Shown: piece by piece, positions 34,412 to 45,267 of the stretch
Layout of the letters: every line of letters starts with the position of its first letter
Position numbering within the stretch: position 1 is the first letter of the stretch
The notes under the pieces: generated by a model
What the model was told of the DNA's origin: nothing
Seen by the model: only the letters and a program-made list of their open reading frames with translations
Databases searched by the model: none
Source of the DNA: Berberis thunbergii
Taxonomy: Eukaryota; Streptophyta; Magnoliopsida; Ranunculales; Berberidaceae
Reading direction: 5' to 3'
Length of the DNA stretch: 64,000 nucleotides
Assembly (NCBI GenBank): GCA_003290165.1
Contig: QNQO01000458.1
Span: forward strand, 620,001-684,000
Translations under genes and position numbers: made by a program

Positions 34412-34484
34412 TTAGAACGTAGGATTTTTTTATTGCTATTGACAATTACTATTAACTATAATTTTTGTCTATTAATAATTACTA

Positions 34485-34670
34485 TTCTTTACCCCAAGTC
34501 AGCCCAGTCCCAAAATGTAGCGTCAATTGATGCCCCTCTAAACACCACCACCAATGTATGGGTTAAGGTCTTTCACCATCCCAACCTTCCATCCAATATG
34601 AAATTACCCATTGAACCAAAATTGTTCGACCAAAGCCTCAAGAATAGGACATGCGTACAGAGAGACAGGT
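34485..34670 (+). pseudogene. Carboxylesterase 5'-end relic (second copy)
   Basis: Open frame reading AQSQNVASIDAPLNTTTN, then VWVKVFHHPNLPSNMKLP, equal to codons about 37-72 of the intact copies, then losing homology. It is paralogous to 19140-19338, and the following DNA to about 34860 parallels 19490-19690 without the SINE. Confidence 0.75.
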
Positions 34671-35128
34671 AATTGGTATCCCATGCATTGTACACCGTAA
34701 TTTGGTCCAAGGGTGTTTTGGTTATCCTAAATAACCATAGTAGCTGTATCAAATTATAAGGACTTTTTAGTATACTAAATCAATTTGGCCATTATCATCC
34801 TGAAACAAAGGATGAAACAAAACTAGAATTCAACATTCAAGACTTGGCTATTCAATAACAACAATTCTAGGGAGCAAGGTTTAGCAGCCACTTTTGAATT
34901 GGGTTGGGGTTTTTTGACAATTCTACCCTCTTCTATTGATGGTGTTTATGGTTGTGTTTTAAAGAGAAGAGTAAAAATATAAAAAACCAAAATTTAACTC
35001 AAAAATGACTTCCAAACCTAGCTTCCTAGACTTACTCATCTAATAATCAATTCAAGTCTTCTGTAAGGTCATAGACACTTGGCCAATTTGTGCATCAATC
35101 AAACTCCCACCTATCTTTAGCACCTTTA

Positions 35129-35530
35129 ATGGATCCATACAATTGCAATTGATTTACCTGTCATAATTATTTCAGTTGAGTATCGTAAAAAAAACCGCCT
35201 CCCTGCACCTTATGAAGACGCTGTTGATGCAATGCTTTGGCTGAAACTACAGCCTTAAAAGGTGAACACAATTTCACAAACATAGTCGATTTTACAAACG
35301 TTTCCTAATGGGGTTGAGTTCGGGCGATAACATTGCCTACCATGTAAGGCTACTTGCCCTGAATTTGGATTTAGAGCCAGTGAAGATTATTGGGTTGATC
35401 ATGAACAAACCTGGGTTTGCAGGGTCCCTCAAAATCAAGCAAATGACAAAGTGTTGCTGTTGGCAGTTATCTATTTACTGATGAAATTGGCATCCCAGGC
35501 CAATTGGAGATAATGGTGATCACCCATTCT
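35129..35530 (+). pseudogene. Carboxylesterase pseudogene with internal deletions
   Basis: Starts MDPYN in the same context as copy c, but about 95 codons including HGGGF are deleted. It continues through 'tttcagttgagtatcgtaaa', YEDAVDAMLWLKL, a damaged nucleophile motif (LSSGDNIAY) and LNLDLEPVKIIGLIMN. Multiple frameshifts and stops; homology ends near 35530 before Asp and His. Clearly non-functional. Confidence 0.85.
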
Positions 35531-35869
35531 AATTGAAATTAGGGGCATTATCCTGGAAGGTCTTATTTGAGGTTTTAATGTTAGTTTATGCCTCAATTAA
35601 GTTTCATTTAGTTAAAAAATCATACTAAATAAAAATGTTTATTAATTCGTTTGAGTTGAAATTTTGAGAGAAATTTCAAATTCACATAAGAAACAACACA
35701 AAATTTTAGCCCGTTTTAACATGTGTGTCTCAAGATACGAGTTTAGGTTTGATAAACATTCTCTGTCGGTGTTTAAGGATCGCATCTTCGGAGAGTCTGA
35801 GACAACAGAAGATGGTTAACTAGCGGCCAAACTGGTTCGTGCCCAAGGTGGGACGTTCATTTTTTTTAT

Positions 35870-36245
35870 TGGGTCGTTGACAATTTTTATTTATTTATTA
35901 ATCTATGCTCGAAAGCTACATGACTGACCTACAGGGTTAACCAAACCAGGCCCGAAGGCTATAATATTGTTGCCACCTTAATGTCCTCGTCGCCTCCATC
36001 TCGCATAAAGACTTACTTTCACTCTGGTCCATCGCCTCCACCTTGTATGAAGATTAGCTTTCGCTTCGCTCCGGTCTAGTCCATCTAAGCAGCTGCATTT
36101 AATACCCGAATGCTTATCAACGGTGGAGCAAATGTCCTCCTAATAATCGGGCGAAAACTCATAAAATCCCAACTGGTGAGTCTCGAACCCGCGACCTCTC
36201 ACAAGGAGAGTGAATGTCCGACCAACTGAGCTACAATTGATGGAC
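35870..36245 (-). mobile_element. tRNA-derived SINE-like element
   Basis: On the minus strand, starting near 36245: GTAGCTCAGTTGG (A box), about 40 bases later GCGGGTTCGAGACTC (B box), then a long tRNA-unrelated body ending at an A/T-rich tail near 35880. It lacks an intact cloverleaf acceptor, so it is not called a tRNA gene. Target duplication not resolved. Confidence 0.5.
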
Positions 36246-36522
36246 AAAAAAATTAATAATTGTTTCACTCGCCACAGGCCATATCATAGTTAATGCATAT
36301 CTTGAGGTGCATCTGAAATTTTAATCCGCAATATATTTTCCTTAAAGTTTTAGCTCAAATGGATTAATTAATTTCTTTTTAGTATAGTCCTTTTAATTAA
36401 ATAAAACTTAAGTGAGTCCTGAATTAACAATCAGACTAGAAATTGAGCCTTTATAATTCAATCTCTATTTAATTAAAATCAAGTTTTTATTTTTCATTTT
36501 TTGTCGTAATACCGGAATCCCA

Positions 36523-38033
36523 TGGATGCGTCCTTGGTGCTACAAGGTGTACTTGACAACTTTCGGATGTGTGACTATAAATTGGGAAGACATTGAAATA
36601 ATTAGGGACCATAAAGTAGTTGGGCTAAACATTTTATGAATACCAATTATTTTCTTTACATAGGAAGCAAAATCAATATAAACTCACATCTGACAAACAC
36701 TGCCCAACTTAATTTTTTTCTTGTACATTGATCAAACTCAAACTCCAGTTAGTTCAATGGATCCATACAAGTTGCTCAACGTCGTCCCCAATACAGACGG
36801 GTCACTCAGTCGATTCAAGGAATTTCCCACAGCACCACCAACGGGTTATTCCAATGATTCATCCCAATCCCAAACAGTTGCATCCATTGATGTGCCTCTA
36901 AACACCACCCACAAAACATGGCTCCGAGTCTTCCACCCACTCAACCTTCCATCCACCACAAAACTCCCTGTTGTAATTTACTTCCACGGTGGCGGTTTTG
37001 TTCTTCAGAGCGCTGCATCATTGCCTTTCCATGAGTTTTGCAATAAAATTGCTGTTGAATTACCTGCTGTAATTCTCTCAGTTGAATATCGCAAGGCCCC
37101 GGAACATCGCCTCCCTGCAGCTTATGAAGATGCTGTTGATGCAATGCTTTGGCTCAAACAACAAGCTTTACTACGTGAAAACAGGTTCACAAGTATAGCT
37201 GATTTTACAAAATGTTTCCTCATGGGGTTGAGTTCAGGTGGTAACCTTGTCTACCATGCCGGCTTACGCGCCCTGAATTTAGACCTGGAGCCAGTCAAGA
37301 TTATTGGGTTGATCATGAATGAACCCGCGTTTGCTGGGTCTCTAAAAACTGAATCTGAATTAGTACACGCGAATGACAAGATGTTGCCACTACCAGTTAT
37401 TGATTTGATCATTGAATTGTCATCACCAATTGGAGATAATCGTGACCATGAATATTGGAATCCCATGGTTAAAGGGTACCAGAATACTGACATAAAAAAA
37501 CTACCGAAATGTTATGTTAATGGGTATGGTGGAGACCCGTTGGTAGACCGTGAGAAGGAGTTTGTGAAGATGTTGGAGGGGCATGGCGTGCACGTTGTGG
37601 CTCGTTTCGATGAAGATGGTTACCATGGTGTAGAGATGTTAGAGCCTGAGAAGCTCAACACCTTGTTGATGGACGTTAGAGGTTTTATTTCTGAAATAGG
37701 TAGTAATTTGTAAGTTGTACGAGGTTTTATTAGACTTAATTAGTAGATAGCTGGTTATAAAATATTATTGCTATTAGTTTTTCTTAGATAAACGCTTTGT
37801 TTGATGGTTTTTTGCTACTGGTTCCACTAACATCATCATCTCACCATTACTATGTAACATAGTTTATTACAATTGAACAGGTAAGTAAAGCAAGCGATTT
37901 GAAATGCGATTAGTGGGCGATGGTTGATAATGGAGATTCTAGTCACTCACTTGCCTAAAAGTACATTCCATAAATTTTATCCCCTGGATATTGGTTTCTA
38001 TTCCTTCTGCAGACTTCTCCTTTTCAATAGAAA
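36523..38033 (+). repeat. Segmental duplication unit A (carboxylesterase d with flanks)
   Basis: About 1.5 kb nearly identical to 42103-43600, including 230 bases of upstream DNA (TGGATGCGTCCTTGGTGC, CTTTCGGATGTGTGACTATA) and about 300 bases of 3' flank. The homology limits are abrupt, so this is a discrete recent duplication. Confidence 0.85.
36757..37713 (+). CDS. Carboxylesterase (CXE-like), copy d
   Basis: Single-exon gene of 318 residues from the ATG at 36757 (MDPYKLLNVVPNTDGS). HGGGF, MGLSSGGN, GGDPLVDRE and DGYHGVEM provide oxyanion hole, Ser, Asp and His. It differs from copy e by about ten residues. Its C-terminus RGFISEIGSNL is two codons shorter than that of e (KSFIYSSEIGSNL), a small in-frame deletion. 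The shared upstream DNA has GACTATAAATTGGG about 190 bases before the ATG, a plausible TATA element. Likely a functional soluble esterase; substrate unknown. Confidence 0.94.
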   Translation: MDPYKLLNVVPNTDGSLSRFKEFPTAPPTGYSNDSSQSQTVASIDVPLNTTHKTWLRVFHPLNLPSTTKLPVVIYFHGGGFVLQSAASLPFHEFCNKIAVELPAVILSVEYRKAPEHRLPAAYEDAVDAMLWLKQQALLRENRFTSIADFTKCFLMGLSSGGNLVYHAGLRALNLDLEPVKIIGLIMNEPAFAGSLKTESELVHANDKMLPLPVIDLIIELSSPIGDNRDHEYWNPMVKGYQNTDIKKLPKCYVNGYGGDPLVDREKEFVKMLEGHGVHVVARFDEDGYHGVEMLEPEKLNTLLMDVRGFISEIGSNL

Positions 38034-39140
38034 TAGTGTTGGTATGGTTATCCTTTCATTCTTAACTAGCTTTTGAAACCCTTGCTTAGCACGGGTATTT
38101 CTTTTTATTAGGTTATTTTGTTTTCTGACAATATATATTACATATTACTTAAGAAAATATTGTTTGTGTCACTAAAAAAATTGGTTAAATATCCTTAGAT
38201 TAGGTAGATCAATCAGGCTTAAACAAATTTCGTAAGAATGAAAAAAACAAAAATATACCATATATTATAGACCAAAACTTAAAATAAAAGAATACCAACA
38301 AAACAAAAATTCAAAACTTAAACTAATGAATATAGAATTATAGAATAGAACGTTATGAAAACAACAACTATTCATAAAAACTTGAAATCTTGAAATTCAG
38401 AGAAGTTAGCTAAGATAAAGCTCCTTAAAACAATATTCATTACAACAAATAAAAAGTAAGAAAAATAAAATATAAGAAAAGAAGAAGAAGAAGATAACTT
38501 GTAGAAAATACAAATAATTAATATTTGATAAGAACATCATATAAACCTTACAATATGATGGAATCATTTGCTTTTTCTGTTCTAATAAGCATAACCCATT
38601 GGTTACAGATGTTCTAAATCGACTAGAAAAATGAAAACCATTAGTCTTGGCCATTAGTTTTTTATTACGTTGAACATGAGATATAGAGGAGGAGACTATT
38701 TACATAGACATTTTTTAGGGAAACTTTAGAAAAGAGATACTTATTAATTGTTAAATGACTTTAGGAAGTGGAATTCTGGAGAGTAGAGATGTTAGAACAA
38801 TGTATGTAGACTTTTCATGTGTCATTTGTTTCATTAAATGGGTCGATAAGGTCTGTAGAGCTTCACATGCTTACCAACCAAAATTAATCACAATCATCTA
38901 GTACACATAAAGATAGACATAAAGATGGGGTCCATAAATAAATAATGCCCCGTGATCAATGTGAAGTTTGGGTGTCCATATAATGTAGAAATGGTACAAT
39001 GTTAACAGTGTTGACATCAGGTGGGTGTACGAGGGACTTCGATTTTGAAAGCCTAATAAAATTTAATAGTGTACTTAACTTGCAATTTGAAAAAAAAAAA
39101 GCAGAGACTAATAGGCAAAAGATTTAGACGCCAAAATTTT
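38034..39140. other. Intergenic, AT-rich
   Basis: No gene recognised. Long A-rich plus-strand runs (38220-38480) give spurious minus-strand hydrophobic ORFs. Confidence 0.5.
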
Positions 39141-39146
39141 ACCACC

Positions 39147-40786
39147 AACATGTCATTTCTCATGCTTCATTTATTTCTTTATTTTCTCCCTCCTTTTCAT
39201 GGATCAAATGTGATGTCAACAAATTTAGAAGCATGCCTCCAAGGGGCTTTTACATATAGAAGCCACTTAGAACATCTCAAGGGCCTCGTTGAGAAGCTCG
39301 TTAGTATGTACAAGACATATTTAATGAGTGAAACTACAAAATTGTTGCTCCAACCGCCTCGCCACTCTCTCGTTGTACATGATGCAACACTAACAAGACA
39401 AGCAATTGACCCTCCAATCTTCAAACTAGGGCTGGGCAGGTATGAGTAATTGGTCTGAAAACCAAAAATCGAAGCTCAGACCGAATTTTTGAAAATTCAA
39501 ATTTAAGAACCGAGATCGGACCGAATAAGGCAGGTTAACTGGATCTCGGTTACCCGAGTTCTCGGGTCGGGTTGGACCGGTCTCGGTTCAGATGTGAGAA
39601 AGATAATATATATAATATCTGTCCAAAGTTAGGATCTCAAATACAGAGCAGTAAAAGAAGCATCAACAACTCTCATCTCTCATCTACACCACCACTCAAC
39701 CAGCCACAAACCACTCACTCATTCACTCAGTACATCAAGAAGAAGAAGAAGAAAACAATATGAGATCCAAAACAAATCAAACCATCAGGCCGGATGAGAT
39801 CCGAGATCCAGCCTGATGGTTTGATTTCTCAGGCTTCGTCATACTTTGAACATCTGAGAAGATGGAGCTACTGTTGATTTATTCATTCAAACGGAGAAGA
39901 TGGCGAAATCTGTTGAGTTCTCCATCGCATCGAACACCATCAGCATCATCATCGCATCAAACACCATCAACATCCAAACACTGCATCATCAGACCGCCAA
40001 AGACCATATCATTGACCGCCAAACACCGCATCAGACCGCCAAACACCTCAACATCACCATCGATCGCCAAACACCGCACCATCAACACCATCGTACACCG
40101 CATTCTTATTCTATTCTTTAACAAAATCTGCATTCAAATTATGACTATGTGTGGCCAAACCGAGCTACTGTTGATCCGAATCTCAGAGCCTCAAAGCTAC
40201 TGTTGATTTCTCCATTCAAACGGAAAAGATGGCGAAGAAAGCAACAACCACGAAAGAAGAAGATTTGGAGCTCTCCATTTCTCTCTCTTTCTGAAGAAAT
40301 ATAATATTGTCATTTGTGTATAGATGTGAGAAAGATAATAGGTTTGTAAATAGGATATGGGTTAGGCTTTGGGGAAAGTGATAAAGGAGCTATCTTTATT
40401 TGATTTGACTATTATTGAAAAAGGCAAGAAGCACTTGAAGTGGAGGTACACATGAATAGGATATGGGTGGGCTTTACGGAAAGTGAAAACTGATTATTTA
40501 GTTTTTTTTTTTAAATATTTGGGTCGGGCCGGTTATTTATTGGGCTTTGAGAATAGAAACCGATAATCAGACCGATATATACGGGCCGAGCAGGGCTTTG
40601 AGACCGATTAATAAAATAATAATAGAAATTCGGACCAGACCGAACCGCTCGGTTCGATTTTTGGTCCGGGCCAAACTTTCGGTCTTAAATGCCTACCCCT
40701 ACTTCAAACTAAAGAGCTCGACAAAGCACTTGTTCAGAGTTTTTAACCTACAGAAACATGTGGGTTCCACCACTTTCTTTTGTTAG
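39147..40786 (+). pseudogene. Unrecognised ORF interrupted by a hAT element
   Basis: A frame starting MSFLMLHLFLYFLPPFHGS (signal-peptide-like) runs to 39426, where a hAT element enters. Reading on after the second target-duplication copy (40710 onward) keeps the same frame (KSSTKHLFRVFNLQKHV) to a stop near 40786. No domain recognised. The precise in-frame continuation supports one ORF before insertion, but coding status is unproven. Confidence 0.35.
39427..40701. mobile_element. hAT element, TAGGGCTGGGCA ends, 1.3 kb
   Basis: The ends TAGGGCTGGGCAGG and TGCCTACCCCTA are flanked by the 8-bp duplication CTTCAAAC (39419-39426 and 40702-40709). Subterminal regions are rich in 'ggaccg', 'ctcggtt' and 'gggtcgg' words. 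The interior has ACCATCA/GCATCA repeats (39890-40100) and no transposase. A sequence of 24 bases around 39780 recurs inverted at 39805-39830. Confidence 0.85.
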
Positions 40787-40872
40787 TTTCTTGCTCGCTA
40801 TCCCATATATACAATAAATATAAATATATTCTAAAGAGACTGGAGAAGGAGTTTGTTGCAGTGAATTTAGAA

Positions 40873-41844
40873 TAGGGATGGGCATCCCATTCCGCGATCC
40901 CGATCCCATCCTGTCCCGATTTTTTTGGGTCTTAATGGGATTGAATAATTTCACCCCGATCCCGTCCCGATCTAGAATGGGATGGGATGAGATGAAGATT
41001 TTCAATCCCGCCAATCCCGTTCCGTCCCAAGCTAATTTTTTAATATTTATTATTAATATTTATTATTTATTTATTTTTATTCATATAAACTTACAGATGA
41101 CTGACAAAAACTCATGGTGTTTGCAGTGGTAACAGAAATGTTACTTTAAGAAATAAATATTCATTAAGCAAGAGAAAGATAGCAGACTGTTGCTTAGATT
41201 CCCAATAAAAGTGGCTAAAAAACTTTCAGATATTGATAATACCCAAGTGAAGATGAAAAATGATAATTAACTGAGTAATACAGATTCAGAAGGGAACATT
41301 CAGGGGCGGAACAAAGAATTTGAGATGCCCTGAGCTGTAAAAATAATTTTTTTTAATTACAATATATGTATTGATGGTAAATCATTATGAATATGTTAGA
41401 GCATCACCAATAGGTCTATTTTTCTTCCCTAACAAAAGATGAAATGTCATTTCGTTAAGGAACCATGAATTTTGTTTTCCACAGTAATGAAATTGTAAAA
41501 TCAGTTGGGAGGCCATCACAGCGACACAATACTCTCAGTGAGTCCCATTTATCACGTCATTTTCTAAAAGTCAAGCCCACTCGACTTCATTGTTAAAGGA
41601 TTTAGTGGGTACCCTTATATTTGCATGCCACGTCTATATCTAATTATAAGAAAATTATTTTTCACGTTCTTATATGATGATAATATTCGCGGCAGTCACA
41701 GGAAGCACGCTGATTCCGTCCCGTCCCGAACCCATTTGGGATGGGACGAGGTCGGGATAAAGTTTTTTCCATCCCGATCCCGTATGAACGGGATGGGATA
41801 GGGATGTGTATATCTCATCCCATTCCGTCCCGTGCCCACCCCTA
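40873..41844. mobile_element. hAT element, GGGGTGGGCA family, copy 2
   Basis: The ends are TAGGGATGGGCA and TGCCCACCCCTA. The 8-bp duplication ATTTAGAA is at 40865-40872 and 41845-41852. Homologous along its length to 16899-17622, but with about 258 extra bases (roughly 41118-41376) between two ATGG words where copy 1 has a single one. Confidence 0.88.
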
Positions 41845-42102
41845 ATTTAGAATATAACTCCTCTTTGAGCCACCGAAATCCTTAAATTTAGAATTTTATT
41901 TTAATGAGACTCCAAGCGATTCCATTGGAAATTCTCTTAGGCACTGTAAGTCCCAAATTTGGATTATAAAAGCTTATTGTTTGTGAAATTTGCCTCTAAA
42001 ATATATTGTAAAGATTTTAGAAGCCTTATGTTTAGGTCTGTGGATGCTCTAATTGGTTGAATGGCGTATGTCGTGTGCACATAAGCCTTATGTTTAGGCC
42101 TG

Positions 42103-43600
42103 TGGATGCGTCCTTGGTGCTACTAGGTGTACTTGACAACTTTCGGATGTGTGACTATAAATTGGGGAGACATTGAAATAATTAGGGACCATAAAGTGGT
42201 TGGGCTAAACATTTTATGAATACCAATTATTTTCTTTACATAGGAAGCAAAATCAATATAAACTCACATCTGATAAACACTGCCCAGAATTTTTTTTTTT
42301 TCTTGTACATTGATCAAACTCCAGTTAGTTCAATGGATCCATACAAGTTGCTCAACGTCGTCCCCAATACAGACGGGTCACTCAGTCGATTCAAGGAATT
42401 TCCCACAGCACCACCAACGGGTTATTCCAATGATTCATCCCAATCCCAAACAGTTGCATCCATTGATGTGCCTCTAAACACCACCCACAAAACATGGCTC
42501 CGAGTCTTCCACCCACTCAACCTTCCATCCACCACAGAACTCCCTGTTGTAATTTACTTCCACGGTGGCGGTTTTGTTCTTCAGAGCGCTGCATCATTGC
42601 CTTTCCATGAGTTTTGCAATAAAATTGCTGTTGAATTACCTGCTGTAATTCTCTCAGTTGAATATCGCAAGGCCCCGGAACATCGCCTCCCTGCAGCTTA
42701 TGAAGATGCTGTTGATGCAATGCTTTGGCTCAAACAACAAGCTTTACTACGTGAAAACAGGTTCACAAGTATAGCTGATTTTACAAAATGTTTCCTCATG
42801 GGGTTGAGTTCAGGTGGTAACATTGTCTACCATGCCGGCTTACACGCCCTGAATTTAGACCTGGAGCCAGTCAAGATTATTGGGTTGATCATGAATGAAC
42901 CCGCGTTTGCTGGGTCTCTAAAAACTGAATCTGAATTAGTACACGCGAATGACAAGATGTTGCCACTACCAGTTATTGATTTGATGATTGAATTGTCATC
43001 ACCAATTGGAGATAATCGTGACCATGAATATTGGAATCCCATGGTTAAAGGGTACCAGAATACTGACATAAAAAAGCTACCGAAATGTTATGTTAATGGG
43101 TATGGTGGAGACCCGTTGGTAGACCGTGAGAAGGAGTTTGTGAAGATGTTGGAGGGACATTGGGTGCATGTTGTGGCTCGTTTCGATGAAGATGGTTACC
43201 ATGCTGTAGAGATGTTTGACCCAGAGAAGCTCAACACCTTGTTGATGGACGTTAAGAGTTTTATTTACTCATCTGAAATTGGTAGTAATCTGTAAGTTGT
43301 GAGGTTTTAATTAGTAGATAGCAGTTGAGAAAATATTATTGCTATTAGTTTTTCTTAGATAATACTTTGTTTGATGGTTCTTTCTACTAGATCCACTAGA
43401 ATATCATCTCAGCATTACTATGCAGCACAGTTTACAATTGAACAAGTAAGTAAAACAAGCGAATTGAAATGGGATTTGTGGGCGATGGTTAGTAATGGAG
43501 ATTCTACTCCCTCACATCAAGCAGCTCTCTCGCTTGCCAATGAAGTACATTCCATAAATTTTATCCCCTGAATTGGTTTCTATTCCTTCATCCTCCTTTT
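42103..43600 (+). repeat. Segmental duplication unit B (carboxylesterase e with flanks)
   Basis: Partner of 36523-38033. The left edge is the same TGGATGCGTCC word. The stretch before it (41853-42102) is unrelated to the DNA before unit A. Confidence 0.85.
42333..43295 (+). CDS. Carboxylesterase (CXE-like), copy e
   Basis: Single-exon gene of 320 residues from the ATG at 42333 (MDPYKLLNVV). The frame is open to an upstream ATG at 42216, but the added 39 codons are the translated promoter, so the shorter start shared with copy d is chosen. HGGGF, MGLSSGGN, GGDPLVDRE and DGYHAVEMF supply the catalytic set. Compared with d it has Glu for Lys before LPVVIYF, Trp for Gly in EGHWVHVV, and Ala for Gly directly after the catalytic His. 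Those last two changes lie next to the active site and could alter the substrate pocket. Confidence 0.93.
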   Translation: MDPYKLLNVVPNTDGSLSRFKEFPTAPPTGYSNDSSQSQTVASIDVPLNTTHKTWLRVFHPLNLPSTTELPVVIYFHGGGFVLQSAASLPFHEFCNKIAVELPAVILSVEYRKAPEHRLPAAYEDAVDAMLWLKQQALLRENRFTSIADFTKCFLMGLSSGGNIVYHAGLHALNLDLEPVKIIGLIMNEPAFAGSLKTESELVHANDKMLPLPVIDLMIELSSPIGDNRDHEYWNPMVKGYQNTDIKKLPKCYVNGYGGDPLVDREKEFVKMLEGHWVHVVARFDEDGYHAVEMFDPEKLNTLLMDVKSFIYSSEIGSNL

Positions 43601-43618
43601 TGCATCAGTACTCAGTTC

Positions 43619-43811
43619 TTGTTGTTTCTTCTACTTGTTGTTCCTGCTTCTGCGCTGCAGGGAAGTCATTTGTTCACCGCTGTTGATGGGTCTGTGCAGC
43701 TCGTGAGCAATGATACCTCTGGGGGTGTTAGTCTGGAGCAGCCTCTGTGTTCTATGGAGATGACGTCTGCTTCTAATCTTTGGGGCAACCCACTTGCTCC
43801 AATTAATCTTT
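43619..43811 (+). other. Unrecognised coding-like fragment
   Basis: Open frame reading PASALQGSHLFTAVDGS, then MEMTSASNLWGNPLAPINL, ending at a small CACTA insertion. It may be a piece of a retroelement, given the RNase H fragment just after it, but it is not identified. Confidence 0.25.
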
Positions 43812-44121
43812 CACTACACCAAATTGACATTTTTGTAACAATTCCAAAAACAACAATACTTTTGAGCTATAACAATCTACAAAACAATTTTACACATTTT
43901 CACAAAAAAAATAATTCAATAATTGTATCACCACAAATAGTATGGGCTTACAAGTAATGCTATTCATGATGATCTAATTTATTGTATCACTTTTTTTGTG
44001 TAGTTATTTTCCATTTTGTTGACTAAATTTAGTTTTGACTTGAAATTGTTTGGTGAATTGTTATAGCTCAAAATTGTTACTGTTTTTTAAATTGTTACAA
44101 ATATGTCAATTTGGTGTAGTG
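43812..44121. mobile_element. Miniature CACTA element, 310 bp
   Basis: Termini CACTACACCAAATTGACAT and its inverted copy extend over about 32 bp with one or two mismatches. TTT duplicates flank it (43809-43811 and 44122-44124). The first 12 bases equal those of the 11.5-kb Pack-CACTA at 48465. Confidence 0.87.
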
Positions 44122-44186
44122 TTTTAATCAAGATTCTTTGATTAGAATTCGTAATAACCATTCTCATTGAGTCTGCTATTATTAGT

Positions 44187-44640
44187 ATGTATTGCGATGC
44201 AAGTTTTGATTTACTCTCGAAACAGGGGGTAATTGGACAGGGGCAATTACTAATTCATGGCCAATCCTTAAAAGAAATTGCAAATCCTATTATAGCTAAT
44301 ATTTATTGCAGTACGATGGTAGATGAGTTGTATAGTATAGAAGTTTCCCTTGAATGGATCCTCGAACCCAAGCGTTGTAGTGGCATTTTGTATTATGATT
44401 CTCAACTGGTTGTCAACATCCTCAATTTTGATATTTCTAATCATTTTAATTGGTTTTGGCACCCCTTTTTGGAAAAGATCATCCTTGGAGATCCACTTTG
44501 GAGGTGATTCACGAGTTTTTTTTTTTTTTTTTAATCTTGTAGGTGATTGGCGAGTAACTTATATTAGTAGGCTTGACAATGTCCAAGCTCATAACTAGGA
44601 GAAACTAGAATATTGTATCCACTATGGAGACAATTCTTTT
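44187..44640 (+). pseudogene. RNase H-like domain of a plant LINE retroelement
   Basis: Reads CDASFDLLSKQGVIGQG, then ELYSIEVSLEWILEP and LYYDSQLVVNILN, and after a frameshift over a poly-T run DWRVTYISRLDNVQAHN. This is the order of the RVT_3-type RNase H domain (catalytic D, E, D and the final R..N..AH). Frameshifted and truncated. Confidence 0.65.
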
Positions 44641-44660
44641 ACCTTTTCCTTTATATATAG

Positions 44661-45267
44661 TGATACGTGCAGATCTGTCATCGCTGATCCGATGATATCT
44701 AACTTGCAAAAAGAGCAACGGTGAAGCCCTGGATCACCGTTGTGCTGGTTGAAAGTATTCCGTTACTTAAGTCATATATTGATTTGAGAAAGAGTGAAGA
44801 GTAAATGTAAAATTGCAGTGTGCATACTAGTGTATATGTGCATGTACCTTTCTTCCTCATTTCACCGACTCTTATAGCAAGCCTTCCCTCCTCAACTATC
44901 CCATGCGATCAAGGGCGTGATGGAGGGAGGAGATCTCGCATAAGATCTTACCTGTGCATGGCTGAGTTCTTCGACACTTGTATCTGTTGAGGATCCAATG
45001 TTTGATTGGGCTAGAGCTGATTTCGTGCGAGTGGATCTCGGGCTTATGACAATTTTAAGATTCATTGTTTGAGCTTTATTGTCCTGGGTCAAACCCTAAG
45101 ACTCGTACCTCTGGGCTGACATGTCTTGGGCCTGGGCGCCTGACTTACGAGTTGAATAATAGTCTTGCACATGGGTCCGCTTGGGACTGCACTAAAGCCT
45201 TTTACGTCCTAGGCTTAGCCCATGCCACATGTCGATTGTGATTGAGTGACTGCTTGATGTCTCATCA
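44661..45267 (-). repeat. 3' LTR of Tat-like element 2
   Basis: About 607 bp, TGATACGTG...CTCATCA. The boundary GCTACTCCTCCAG to the right matches the polypurine-side boundary of element 1. No intact partner LTR is in the window. Confidence 0.65.

Noticed and set aside
36170..36245. tRNA gene on the minus strand
   Set aside because: A and B box words are clear, but a proper acceptor stem and anticodon arm could not be formed, and homologous tail sequence continues well beyond; a SINE explains it better.
39862..40206. 114-codon Ser/Thr/His-rich ORF
   Set aside because: Comes from ACCATCA/GCATCA repeats inside a hAT element; two overlapping frames are open at once, as expected for low-complexity DNA.
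42216..42332. 39-codon N-terminal extension of carboxylesterase e
   Set aside because: It is the translated promoter; copy d has the same DNA out of frame and both share the MDPYK start.
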